In this document: in pieces, positions 21,655 through 32,848 of the stretch
How positions within the stretch are numbered: the stretch's first letter is position 1
Layout of the letters: each line of letters starts with the position of its first letter
Source: Lactarius indigo
Taxonomy: Eukaryota; Basidiomycota; Agaricomycetes; Russulales; Russulaceae
Length of the DNA: 64,000 nt
NCBI GenBank assembly: GCA_025766275.1
Contig: JAFKAC010000167.1
Coordinates: forward strand, 30,391 to 94,390
Reading direction: 5' to 3'
Notes under the pieces: generated by a model
What the model was told of the DNA's origin: nothing
What the model saw: only the letters and a program-made list of their open reading frames with translations
Databases searched by the model: none
Position numbers and translations under genes: made by a program

Positions 21655-24600
21655 CTAATACAAGACTTCGACACTTCTCCTTGTAGGTCCTCTAACTACG
21701 CCCACGTCTTCCTTCTCGACAGCACCACGCTGCAGCTTGGCAGTGAACAAAACAGCCATCATAGCCGCAGCCCCAGCGCTCTTCCACGAACTCAACCCTG
21801 GGCCCTGCCCGCCGCCGGCAGGGGCTGTAAACTCTAGCAACCACCTTCTATCCGCCACCCGCGCGAACCGTAGTGCCTCCTCAGTGTCTAGCCGTCCGAC
21901 GATACTGCTCGGCGGTGGACGCTCGTCCGCATCCAGCGCCCAAGCGAGCCTCCACATTCCCCCGCCAGCGTCGGCACCACCTGTCGAGCGAAAATAGCGT
22001 CGCAGTGCCGCTGCACGATGCGCAAGGTCCCGACTCGCGTGCTCGACGTTGCGCGCGCGAGCCTTCTCGATCCCCTTGATCGTCGACGCGAACTTCTGGT
22101 CCGCAGCCTGCTTGGCGGCCGTGTACCGCTCTAGAACGCTCTCCGGGATGACACCGACGAGCTGCGGGGTTAGCCTGAACGCGGGCAGATCCTCCTCGTG
22201 CTCAAGCGGACGGACTATCCCTTGCGTCGAGACGCGCTCCCTGATCATGGGCATGCTGTCTCCAGGCTGCAAGTAGACCATCAGAAGGGAGGAATTGGAT
22301 TTGGTGTCACGATGGTGACGTACCCAATGCTCGTAAGCGGCGGCGCCGCCTGCAAACAACACAACTGGAGGTTCCTTCGGCTCCGAAGTGTGCCCCTCGC
22401 TGCACTGGCCATCGTCCCGTGAGCTACTTCGTGAGACTTCCTCATTTCCAAATCGGAACATCTGCGCGCTCCGACCTCTTAACCGTTGTGATAGAGAAGC
22501 TACTATTCGATAGCGCTCCTGAGCTTTCGCACCCACAACCGATGGAAGCACATCGACGGACGGGTCGTCTGAACCAGATTCACTTGAGCTGTCGACACTC
22601 GGATGGACCAGGAAAGAGCCGGAAGAAGCACTATCAGTTGTGACAAGTGGAGAAATCAACAACACGTTTTTCCGCGGCGCGTGTGTGACATGTCTTATGA
22701 ACGTTACAATGGCACGAACGCAGAACTTGGCAGGCGTCGCAAAGGGGAATAGATTGGGCAGGATATGAGCAGCGTCTATCGTGGGCGTAAATGAATACCT
22801 CATGCCAAAACGTTGCGAACGCCTTACCGTCGTATATTTGCAAATGTACGGCAGTAGCCCGCATTTTGTCCTCCATACCTTCGAATGCTGGGTAGAACCT
22901 CTTCACATCTTCACTAACTGGGAACTTCTCAGGGTTCGCAGCGCGATGTGCCCTGTGGGATGTATGGTCAAATGCTTGATCCCGGTCCCCCAGGAGAACA
23001 TCACACACGTGTAGACAATTTCGTCCCTTAGCACCTCCCCATTTCCCGCAATAAAGAATAGCGGGGGGAGTCCGCCGAGGTAGCCCAAAGCAGGGCTCAC
23101 AAGAGGGTGTCGGAGAAGCTTGTTTTCCGCGTAAAATTGGAACTGGGGAGTTGATGACCGGTCCTCGCCGTCACTTGGCACAGGTACTCTCGTCCGAAAA
23201 GTGCTGCTACTTGCTGCTGTTCTCTCACGGCCATCATGGCTGTGCACCACATCGTTGGCAAACATGCGCAAGCGTGCATGAACTTGCGAAGTCATTTCCT
23301 CAGACGGCGGCGGCCATAGCGGGCTAGGCTTGTGCAACGACAGGCCAGTTGCCGGGAGAATATCCTAGCCCCGCCGGTGAGTAAGACAGGAAACGGCCCT
23401 AAAGACCTCCACCTACCGTTTCTGTGTTCGTCGTAATGCTGTGGAAAGAATGTGTCAAGTCGCACCATGGCGAGACCAAAACGCCCCCTGCTGGTGGTGG
23501 GAGACCTGCGTCGCGAACGACCTGCAAGAGAGCTAGGACTAATCCACCTCCAGAAGAGTCACCGCCAATGACTATCTGGTTTGGGTTTATAGGGAGGTGC
23601 GAAGCACCAACGGGTGGTTGGATAAGGTATAAATCTGCAGGAGCGCGTGGTCAAAGAGTTCACCCAAGACTTAAAGGCGTTCGCACTCACAAGCCGCAAG
23701 TACGTCCTGAATGGCGCAAGGGAACGGGTATTGCGGTGCGAGGCGGTAATCAACGGCTGCGATGGCTTAGTAACGCAGTGAGTGGGAAAAAGTAAGGGCT
23801 TCCGCACCGAAAACGCGACCTTGGATCTTTTCCGCATAACGTTCAAGGGCGCTCCTGCCTCCGTCTACGGTTCCGAAGTAGTACCCACCTAGTTGGCATA
23901 ACCGTCACCAAAGTGTTCCTATTTTTCACGAAGAATGCCGGAATAAAGACCTACCCCCGTGGATATACAACAGACAAGGAGTATCGTCCATCTCGGGTCC
24001 ACGACCAGGGTGGGCTCCCTCTTCCTCTTCACTCGAATCATCAGACGAGGAGAATCGAAGAGGGGCCTGTTTGGCCTCCTTTCCACGACGCTGGCGCCGG
24101 GATCGGCGCGAGCTCTCACGGGCTTTCTCCGCAGTTATCCACTCGGCTTCGACACTACAACGCGTGTGAGCCGGGAACCCAGACAGCCTGCGGGGAATAA
24201 CGGGAAGCGCACCCCTGAGTGCTACGGACTTGCCACCACTTGGTGCCGCCAAGTGTCTGTTTCATGACTTCCTCGCCGCCGCAAGCCTTTATGAGATGCG
24301 CGGCGGCGAGGTCGCAGAGGGATAGGGGGACGAGTGCACGGACGACGTTCACCCAGGGCAGTGAGACTCCCCGCGCTTTGATGAAGCTCTGGAATTCTTC
24401 GACTGTATGCCTGTCCGGGTCCAAGTCAGTCCGCAGAGCAGAGCGATAGTCATGGCTGAGTACGTACGTCGTCGCATCTTGCATGAGTTGCTATGGGTGT
24501 GTGCGAGTTGTTAATTTCTCTGCTTAGGGTACACACGCGCACGGTACATTACCTTTATGACAGAGAAAACCTGGTCGTATAACAATTCTTCGTCCCGCAA

Positions 24601-24714
24601 AGAGACGCGGGAGCTGCTCGGGTCCTTCACGACTTTGCCATAATAGTGCTTCACGAAGGATTGGAGAAAGAGGGGCGCGAGTTTCAGTCCGGTCTTTTGA
24701 GTGAGGGAGGGCAT
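21655..24714 (-). CDS. HSL-type alpha/beta-hydrolase (fold-3), tandem copy 2
   Basis: Second tandem paralog, its stop only about 165 bp upstream of copy 1's start. It begins MPSLTQKTG at 24714 with the family-specific HYYGKVVKD and ELLYDQVF. The HGG oxyanion exon is near 23960 and continues as YYFGTVD after an intron. The nucleophile elbow is GDSSGGG (23544-23566), with Ser instead of the Ala seen in copies 1 and 3. The acid motif GEVLRDE is near 23035 and the His motif DAAHILP near 22770. The final exon (22803-21655) is long and open and carries VIRHVT, the [22 protein letters not shown] block, a charged helical stretch and a tail ending at 21655. All catalytic positions look intact. The tail may direct localisation or partner binding (inference). 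Confidence 0.82.
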
Positions 24715-25773
24715 ATATGCGGGTGGGATGGGAGCAATGGAACAAGGCTGCAGGAGGAGGAGGAGAGGGGACGTTCCATGATCGACCTGCCGGGTCGCAC
24801 GGACTTTATGATGATGATGAAGATGAAGGCGAGATGATTAGGGCAACGAGTCGAAACAATGCGTGAGGCGAGGGATTGTGGCGGATATGTCATCACACAG
24901 TGTGATGACAGAATCGTGACGGCAGCCCCATTTGCGGTTCGTTGGGTGCAAAATCTGCAAGACACTCGTTCCGATGCCGATGGCCATTGTGTCACCTTTT
25001 CCCGGCTGACACTCGTCTAGTCACGGTTTCGCAGGTTCGGGAGAGTCGTTGCTGTGTACTCGCTTCATCCTTCATTCCACTAAAGTGGGTCGGAGGGATG
25101 ACCAAGCGGGTCGACGCTCCGAGTATCGTTATTCCGACCCGAGTGTCCGCCGTTACTTCATCTGACTCATCTCATCAAACGCATCAGCCATCGATCTCTC
25201 CAACGCTTCTCTTTCTCTGCAATCCGGCCTAGTATAGCTCAGTGTCAACAGACACAGCGATCACACCCTCTGTCCACGCCATCGTTTTTTTTTATTTTAC
25301 TGTAAAAAAATATTGATGTCATGTTTGCCTCATGTCTCACACCCAAGCGGGCGCTTGTACCAGTTCATGCCTTCACGTTTGGGAGCTCAAATGTTCTCCT
25401 TTTTCCGCTAGATGCTGTAATCATGGCATTCTGCCGCAGTGCTCAGGTGGTCAATGTACATCCGCGCATTCCATCAATACTAGTTACGTGGACATCCGAG
25501 TCGATCAGCTACTAGACTGCGCTAGGGCACTGCTAGGGCTTGGGGCTTTCTACATAGCATCAAAGCCATCCCAGATACACGCCCACGCCGCTCACTGCTT
25601 CCCCAACTGGCAGCATAGACCTGCTGGCATGCAAAGTAGATAATCCCGAACACGCATCTTGAACCTCCATCAGTGGTAGATTTAATCTGGGTACATAGCT
25701 GCACAACATCTATTTAACAGTGTGAATAAGCTACATAGGATGTCCCACTAATCGTCGCAAAACACAAGGCCAA
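24715..25773. other. Spacer between hydrolase copies 2 and 3
   Basis: No gene recognised. It contains a T-rich run with tactgta near 25298 and short frames without motifs. Confidence 0.4.
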
Positions 25774-28700
25774 CTACTGTCCCGACGAACTCCGACCGCT
25801 ACCACTCGCGCTTCCCTCCGACCGCCGCTTCCTCCCCAAGAACGACCTAAGCCGCCCCGTCCTCCCCGTCTGCGCACCAACGGCGTGCTCCTTGGTCGCC
25901 CTAGGACTCCCACTATCGCTCCGCGCCTGGGGGCGGTCATCCGGCGACACCGTAAGGAAGTTGACGATGACGTTCCAGAGGTTATTGCCGCTAAGCGCGC
26001 GCTCCGACGACAAGATCGCCTTATCCGCCACGCGCGCGAGCTTGAGCGCCTCCTCCGTGTCCCTCCTCGCGACGATGCTGCTAGGCGGCGGACGCTCGTC
26101 CTCATCCAGCGCCCACGCGAGGTTCCAGCTCGCCTCCACGACCGCGCCGGACCCGGGCTTCTCCTCCTCCGCGGCGGCCGTGGCGGTAGTGCGCTCGCGG
26201 TCGAGGTAGTGCTGCAGCGCCGCGATGTGTCGGTTCGTGTCGCGCTCAGCGCGGTCGATGTTCCGCTGCCGTTTCTTCTCGATGTGTCTGATCGTGCGCG
26301 CGAACTTCTTCTCGAAGCGCGCCGTGCCTTCCACGTACCGCCGTACCGCGTGCTCTGATAGCTTGCCGACGAGCTCGGGCGGCACTTGCAGGGCGGGCAC
26401 CTCGTTCTCGGGCTCGAGCGGGCGGATGATGCCTTGGGTTGACACGCGCTCGCGGATCATGTCTTGGTGGACGGCAGATTGGGCCTTAGGGAAAAAGTAT
26501 GTTAGCGACGACGCGGAACTTGGAATTGCCTTTTTTATTTATTTTATTTACCCAGTTGCCTGCATATACCCATGCCTCACCAGGCCTAGGGAGGTCTTCT
26601 GCTGGCGGTTCGGGGGGGCCACCAATTCTTGGACCCGCGACGTCGTCTGAGACATCCGACTGTGATATTGGTGTTATCTGCCCCGACGACACACGGTTAT
26701 CGACAGAATACGTCGTTGATCCGCTAGTCGCCTGTGCCGACGGTCGTGACCACAACGAGCTGCGTCGTTTGGCACCAGTCGCAGCACGCTGAATTCGTGT
26801 CGAGAGCGACCTGTGTACCTTGGGAGAAGGAACCTGCAGCCTCGGCACCTCGTTCTGGGGAGTGAGGGATGCCGGGGAAGTAATGAAATGGTGGTCCGTG
26901 GGAGATAATAGTCCAGGAGAGCTTAGTGGCGCCGGTTGCATGTTCGTAACGTGCTTGCAAAACAAGGCAATAGCGCGGTGACAGTATTTGCCGGGCGTTG
27001 TGAATGGGAAGAGAACGGGAAGCACGTGACCCACGTCTAGAGAAGGGAAGTGGTCAGAGATAGTTCTTCTCGCGACGCCTTACAGAGCGCATATACATAC
27101 CATCGTAAACTTGAATGTGCACTGGTGTGGGCCGCATGTGTTTCCCAACGTGCTTGTAAGTTGGGTATAAATCCTTTGTATCATTAGGCACCGGAAATCG
27201 CTCCGGGTGTGCAGCCCGATGGGCGCTACAACATCGTCAATTAACTTCAAGATATGGGCGAAAGAGGACGTACGTGAAGATGATCTCGTCCCGTAGCACT
27301 TCCCGATCGCCAGCGGTGAAGAACAGAGGGGGTAGACCACCAAGGTACGACAGCGCCGGGCTGACGAGTGGGTGCCTCAGCAGGCCGTTGGGTGCGTACA
27401 ACTGGACCTGCTGCGGCACCTCGAGAACTTCGCCGTCAGCTGCGTGCAGCACGATGCCCCGGTTTACGTCTAGAATCTCAGGAGGCGGGGGCGACGTCGT
27501 CGATTCAACATTCATGGGCCTGTCCGTGGTAGAGGACTCGGGAACCACGTCATCTGGATCAGAGGGGCGCGAAGCCTGCGGCGTTCGACCTTCGCTCTTC
27601 GAACGACGATAAATATCAACGATGCTCTTCCGTAGACCGTTATGTACTTTGGAGCTGACGTCGTTCGAGGGCGGAGGCCAAAGAGGACTGGGCTTGTGTA
27701 GAGAAAGACCGGTGCTTGGTATCACGTCCTGGTGGTGGACATCGAATCAGATGGACAAAGTAAGATCAGAGACGGGGGACATACAGTGTCGGTATTTGAA
27801 AGGACGCTCGGAAATGAATGGTTGAGATCACACCAGGGCGATATGAGCACGCCACCCGCTGGTGCAGGGAGATCTGAGTCGCGGATGACCTGGAGGAGCG
27901 CCAGTGATAACCCTCCGCCAGCGGAGTCACCAGCTATGACAATATGCTCAGGTCTGACAGGACGATGCGCTGCGCCTTCCGGTGGTCTAATCAAGAAAAT
28001 GTCTTGACTTGTCTTCAATTTCTTTATGTTTAACACCACAAGACATCACTCACACGCAGCGAGAAGGTCTTGGATAGCACAGGGAAAGGGGTATTGAGGT
28101 GCGAGACGGTAGTTCACGGCTGTGAGGGAGTAATGGGATGAGAACGATTCAAATCAGGTTCCCTTGAAACTGACCGAGGACACGCCCGCGTATCTTACGA
28201 GCTAAGCGCTGGATGCAGTAGCTTTTGAACGAAGAGTCGCATAAGTGGTTGCAGGGCAATTGTATGCGCCAAGAGCTCACCGTTCCTGGTCCACACTGCC
28301 AAAGTAATAGCCACCTGGGACATACGTCATCAAACTGACAATCCTTACGGGATGAGGGGGGGGGGATCCGTACCTCCATGGGAAAATAAAATACATCGCA
28401 TTTCGTCCATTTCGGGTTGGTATGTTGCACTGTCTCTCGATGTGTCATTGCTTGTCGGAGCCCCCGACTGGTGGCCAGCTTCGGCCCCAGGCGACAGTGG
28501 TGGCTCCGATGCGGCATTAGGAAGGTGAAGTTCAGGACGCTCCGCTGTAGGCTCCTGGGGCACAGCAGTTGAACCCCTGCGTTCCTTGGCGCGTCTCTGC
28601 GCGCTCTGCCAATCCTTCTTGGTGCTGATCCACTCGGCGTCCAACCTGAAGGCTAAGCGTCAAATAACACAGCCGATTGAGAGTAAAAAAAAAAAAAGGC

Positions 28701-29204
28701 CACGTACCCTCGAATGCCACGAACCTGCCACCATTTTGTCCCACCGACGACCCTCTTCATCATGTCCTCGCCTCCGAATGCCTTGATAAGATATATCGCG
28801 GCTTCGTCGCAGCAGGACATGGGAACCACGGTGTGGACGACATGGACCGACAGCGGAGACGGGGTGCGCACGTTTGCGAAGGCTTGGAGGTCTTCGACCG
28901 TGTGCCTAGAAGCGGAAACTGAACATTTAGGTCCGACACAGTTGAACTGATCAGGAATGTACGTACCTCGTCGCAATTTCCATGAAATCCTTCGGCGAAT
29001 GAGAAAGATCCACGTGCGAAACGGACAGCAGGGACGTACCTTTGCAATGTTGAACACTTCATCATATAGCAGCACCTCTTTTCGGAGGGGGACGCTGTTC
29101 TTGGAATCATCGCCGGCGACCCTGGCGAAATAGTGTTTGACGAGGGTTTCAAGGAAGATAGGACCGACTGAGAGGCTGGCTCTTCTCGTGAGTGAGTTGG
29201 ACAT
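25774..29204 (-). CDS. HSL-type alpha/beta-hydrolase (fold-3), tandem copy 3
   Basis: Third tandem paralog and the most 5' in transcription direction. It starts [10 protein letters not shown] at 29204 with [10 protein letters not shown] and [11 protein letters not shown]. The next exon has [12 protein letters not shown] and [21 protein letters not shown]. The oxyanion exon ends FSHGG near 28378 and resumes [11 protein letters not shown] near 28300. The nucleophile GDSAGGG lies at 27911-27933, the acid region GDREVLRDE near 27300 and the His motif (GHVLP) near 27020-27040. The last exon holds [35 protein letters not shown] and a Ser/Arg-rich tail ending at 25774. Catalytic residues appear complete. 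Only the exon landmarks, not all borders, were placed. Confidence 0.82.
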
Positions 29205-29896
29205 TTTCAGAAGATGTCACAGTTGTGCGGGTAAAAATGAAGGTATGGAGCCACGCACACCCCGCTCGTTTTATAGGTCTGGGCAGGGCGTCGAAGAGAA
29301 GCGAAGAAGTATGTGTATTGTGAGGCTGTGTGTCCATGCAATGTGGCAGTCTCATTGCCTTGGCCATTGAGCCGCGCCTTCCGGAATAACTCCTCCGAGT
29401 CTACACGGTCTTGTTTGGTCGTTCTCTGCTCTTCTTATCACCTCGACTACTGTAAAGCCTCTGGGAGCTGATTGCACATCTCAGCGTTAATCTGAGGTAT
29501 TCCAACATTCTTGGAGCTGAAGCGCCGGTGAGTGACAGGCATGCGGTGGTGCTGGTCCCCCTCGTGGACTAAGCGCTTATTATACAGTATTTATCGAAGC
29601 GGAACTTGCTGTTAATTCGATACAATATCCAACAATGTGCAGACTCAAAGACAATGCAGTACTGAGACGGTAGCAGACCACCTGAGACAGTATCAGACCT
29701 GAGACAAGTAGCACACCACCTTCAATTAGGTAATACGATCGTTAGCAGATAAAGGCTAGCGGCGGGAACTGCCGCTATGGCTCTCCTCAGGCACCTCATA
29801 TCATACATATCATATCATATCGTATCATGTCGGGTACTGTACAACACGACTTAAAACAAGGTCCCCGTCGTTTCTCTTCCCACCAACACTGACACA
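29205..29896. other. Divergent promoter region between hydrolase 3 and CFEM gene 2
   Basis: The shared upstream region holds three TACTGTA/TACAGTA motifs (29448, 29583, 29835) and an ATCATATC/ATCGTATC short repeat near 29798-29830. No gene seen. Confidence 0.45.
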
Positions 29897-30440
29897 ATGC
29901 TCGTTAGTCCTCTCCGCATCTTTGCTACCCTTGTCGCGGCGACCGTCGTTGGCGTGTCTGCCCAGGATGCCTGCATCATTGGCTGCTTAACTCAGTCTTT
30001 GTCCCCTAGCACATGCACTTCATAGTATGTGGTCGACAAGCCACTCCTCTGGACCTCCCTGACTTGTTTTTCTCCCTCTAGTACCGACCTTACCTGCGTG
30101 TGCTCCAACAGGGCCTTCCAGAGTGCTGCGGCCCAGTGTCTCAATGCGAACTGCACGACTGCAGAGCAGCAGTCTGCCCTAGAACTGCAACAGGCTGAGT
30201 GTGGATCCGGTATGTACCCATACTTGTGCCTGTACATCCCCTTCTTTCTTACGTTGCACATTTTCAGGGTCAACCTCTGGCTCTGGCGCAAGCTCCACAT
30301 CCCCACCCGCCAGCAGCTCTACCTCCTCCAGCGCCTCGACTCCCAGTTCCTCCAGCGGTGCCATCCACGATCAGGTCCCCTTCCTCAACGGCGCCATCGC
30401 CCTTGCGACCGTTGCTCTTGGTGGTGCCTTCATCTTGTGA
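29897..30440 (+). CDS. CFEM-domain secreted protein 2, probably GPI-anchored
   Basis: Three exons: 29897-30024, 30082-30209 and 30268-30440. Signal peptide (RIFATLVAATVVGVSA) followed by an eight-Cys CFEM domain: AC-x3-C, STC, TDLTCVC, QCLNANC and AEC. Asp stands three before the CxC pair, the position of the axial heme ligand in the characterised Candida protein Csa2. A Ser/Thr/Pro spacer then leads to the GPI-like hydrophobic end (FLNGAIALATVALGGAFIL). Together with the gene at 31587 it forms a closely related pair sharing the QVPFLN..A..LATVA C terminus and the intron positions. Confidence 0.86.
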
Positions 30441-31586
30441 CCCACCCTGCACATGCCCATCTATATCTAATATATGCCATTCTCATTTTTTTTTTTTTGC
30501 ATACTCATTCGTGGCGGTGAGAATCCATGCGTTGTCATTTGTCACACTGCATGGCTCCAGCTCAGGTGACCATGAGGATGACGACGCAAACCACATGGAT
30601 CCGGTAGGAGATGGGGACTAGGCCCGAGAAGGACCGTTCTTTTACCGTGTGCCTTGTTCGACACCAACACCCTGAAACTGAGCACCTCAAAAGCTACAAG
30701 CCCGTTGGCCAGCTCCTACGAGATACCGATAGCAGAAAGCATCAATAAGATATCGAATGCCTGGTTACTGTTAATTGTGGCTCCTCCCAATATCTCCGAA
30801 GAGAAGGGGCTTGGCCGTCTCGCTAACCGATCTTGTGAGTTGAACATGCTCGGAAGATGTCAGTCTGTAACAGTCGACGTAACATAAAGCGGAGTATGGT
30901 GTGCGCGCTCCACCTGAGGCGCCTCAGAAATGACGATGTAACTTACTATGAACTTATAAGGAATGGCGTCTCGTGACCCTAATGGAACTCTAAATCGGAG
31001 AGTGCCAGTGGTGTCGGGCCATTCAGACAAACGGCTTCAGTGTACCAAACACAGTTCCAGGCAGGTTTCATTGGCAAAACACTCTCTCGCCGGCATGTCG
31101 CGACAATTAACACGGTACAGAGTGCCACAGGCTCGCAGAGGCATCTCCCGTGTCGTGTCATACGCACTAGACTGTCAATTCAATCCAATTCGCCGGCTAC
31201 CGACGATTCTTCCGAGGTAATTTGGCGTAACATATGTCCAGGCTGAACGCAGACTAGAGCCTCCTCCTCGGCAAACTTTTTGGAGGGTGTAGATTTCCAA
31301 CCATTTTCATTATGGAGCTCACGCGTCCGACGCAATGAGCTCTAGGAAGGAAATGTAATAAAGGAACTACAATCACCACTGTAGGGATGGGCGATCAAGC
31401 TACAAGCTCGTGGCTTGCAGTGGCTAGCTTAAAAATACTGTATGGCATGCCGTGATAGGACTCCCGAGCTCAGTTTGATCACCCCCGCGTCTCGTGACGT
31501 TGACATTTTGTATATAAAAAGTTGTGCAAGAACTCGATCAATCAAATCCACCTCCTTCGTTCCTCCCACCAGCACATCCTCACGCC
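30441..31586. other. Intergenic between CFEM genes 2 and 3
   Basis: No gene recognised. A TATA box for CFEM gene 3 is at 31511. Confidence 0.45.
31511..31520 (+). promoter_or_regulatory. TATA box of CFEM gene 3
   Basis: TATATAAAAA lies about 76 bases before the ATG at 31587, with CT-rich sequence between. Confidence 0.5.
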
Positions 31587-32168
31587 ATGATTGTCAACCC
31601 AGTCCGCATTTTCGCCACTCTGTTCTTGGTCGCCGTCAGTGTGTCTGCTCAGACCACCTGCGTCCTCACTTGCTTGCAAGGCGCCTTGTCCTCCAACACC
31701 TGCTCCACTCTGTACGTATTCTTCCCACTCGACACGCCAGTCACTGGACCCTCTCCCTGACTTTTCCTTCAATTCCTAGCACCGACACCACCTGTCTCTG
31801 CACCAACACAGCCTTCCAGACTGCAGTCGCCTCGTGTCTCACTTCAAAATGCACGGCTGCTGATCAGGCGTCGGCCCAGGCACTCCAACAGTCCCAGTGC
31901 GGATCCTGTACGTACACCCATGCCGACACCCACGTTCCTGTTTTTTCTTCTTTCTTTCTGACATTATACATTTGCAGCGTCGGGTTCGTCCTCGAGCACC
32001 AGCTCCAGCAGCAAGAGCAGCACTAGCCCCGGCACCTCCACGAGCACCTCTTCTTCGCCCGCCTCTTCCTCCACCTCCACCAGCGGTGCTATCAACGGCC
32101 AAGTTCCATTCCTCAATGCTGCCTTCGGCCTCGCGACCGTTGCCATCGGCGGAGCCCTCATTCTTTGA
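31587..32168 (+). CDS. CFEM-domain secreted protein 3, probably GPI-anchored
   Basis: Three exons: 31587-31711, 31780-31907 and 31978-32168. The signal peptide (RIFATLFLVAVSVSA) is nearly the same as in CFEM gene 2. Eight Cys: TC-x3-C, NTC, TDTTCLC, SCLTSKC and SQC, with the heme-ligand Asp present. The Ser/Thr linker is longer than in gene 2, and the C terminus (QVPFLNAAFGLATVAIGGALIL) is a GPI-type tail. It is expected at the plasma membrane or in the cell wall. Same intron phases as gene 2, so the two arose by local duplication. Confidence 0.87.
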
Positions 32169-32848
32169 AACAGTCATTTGTTATATTTTATTTGTCGTTC
32201 TTTTTCACACGCAGTCTATACCCCCCTGGTGGCCATCCACGCGCTCAGGCTTCCGTCCGTGGGTGGATACGTTGACGGCTACAAAAAGAGAGTGAACTTG
32301 TCCGGCCCTACGTCAGGGTAGCTTTTGGACAAGTAGTTCGTATTTGGCGTGTATAGACATGACCTTAATTCTAATAAGTACATATTCGATTTTGAGCGCT
32401 GCGGGTTTCAGATCCCGGTCTGGTCCAGGGAACACAGCACTACTGATCAGTACTACAGTAGCTATCGATCAGTTGCCACGGCCCTGGTGTCCAACTCTGA
32501 TGAGATGGTCTTCCATAAGTTACTTTGGGAAGATAATACAAAGCCGGTATGCACAAAATATGTGTCATTGTATTCTATGTTACTGTCATGAAGTTGTACG
32601 GGCTTGGTTCGGGAACGACTTGCCTGCGGTGCATCAGTGCCTCAGCCCACAATCATGATATCGGTATCTCTGATGATTCTGCAAAGAACCACCCCCGTTT
32701 CAATCAAGGAAGCTGTGAGAGCATTCTATGGTAGTGGGGGTCGTCATCATTACATTAGTTTGTGTTTGCTAATTCGGTACAAATACGCATCCAAGAACAG
32801 AAAGTCCTAACTCTAGTCCTCTTGTCTTCTAACACATCAGCGGTCTAT
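32169..32848. other. Convergent intergenic region
   Basis: Lies between the convergent CFEM gene 3 and K+ transporter. No gene seen; short frames only. Confidence 0.45.

Noticed and set aside
22903..23337. Hydrolase copy 2 as catalytically dead because [10 protein letters not shown] lacks the Asp of the other copies
   Set aside because: By alignment with DPLRDE the acid position is the Glu two before Leu, which all three copies keep; the changed residue is not the acid.
32399..32430. gggtttcagatcccgg as a tRNA T arm
   Set aside because: The loop does not match the B-box consensus and no cloverleaf forms.
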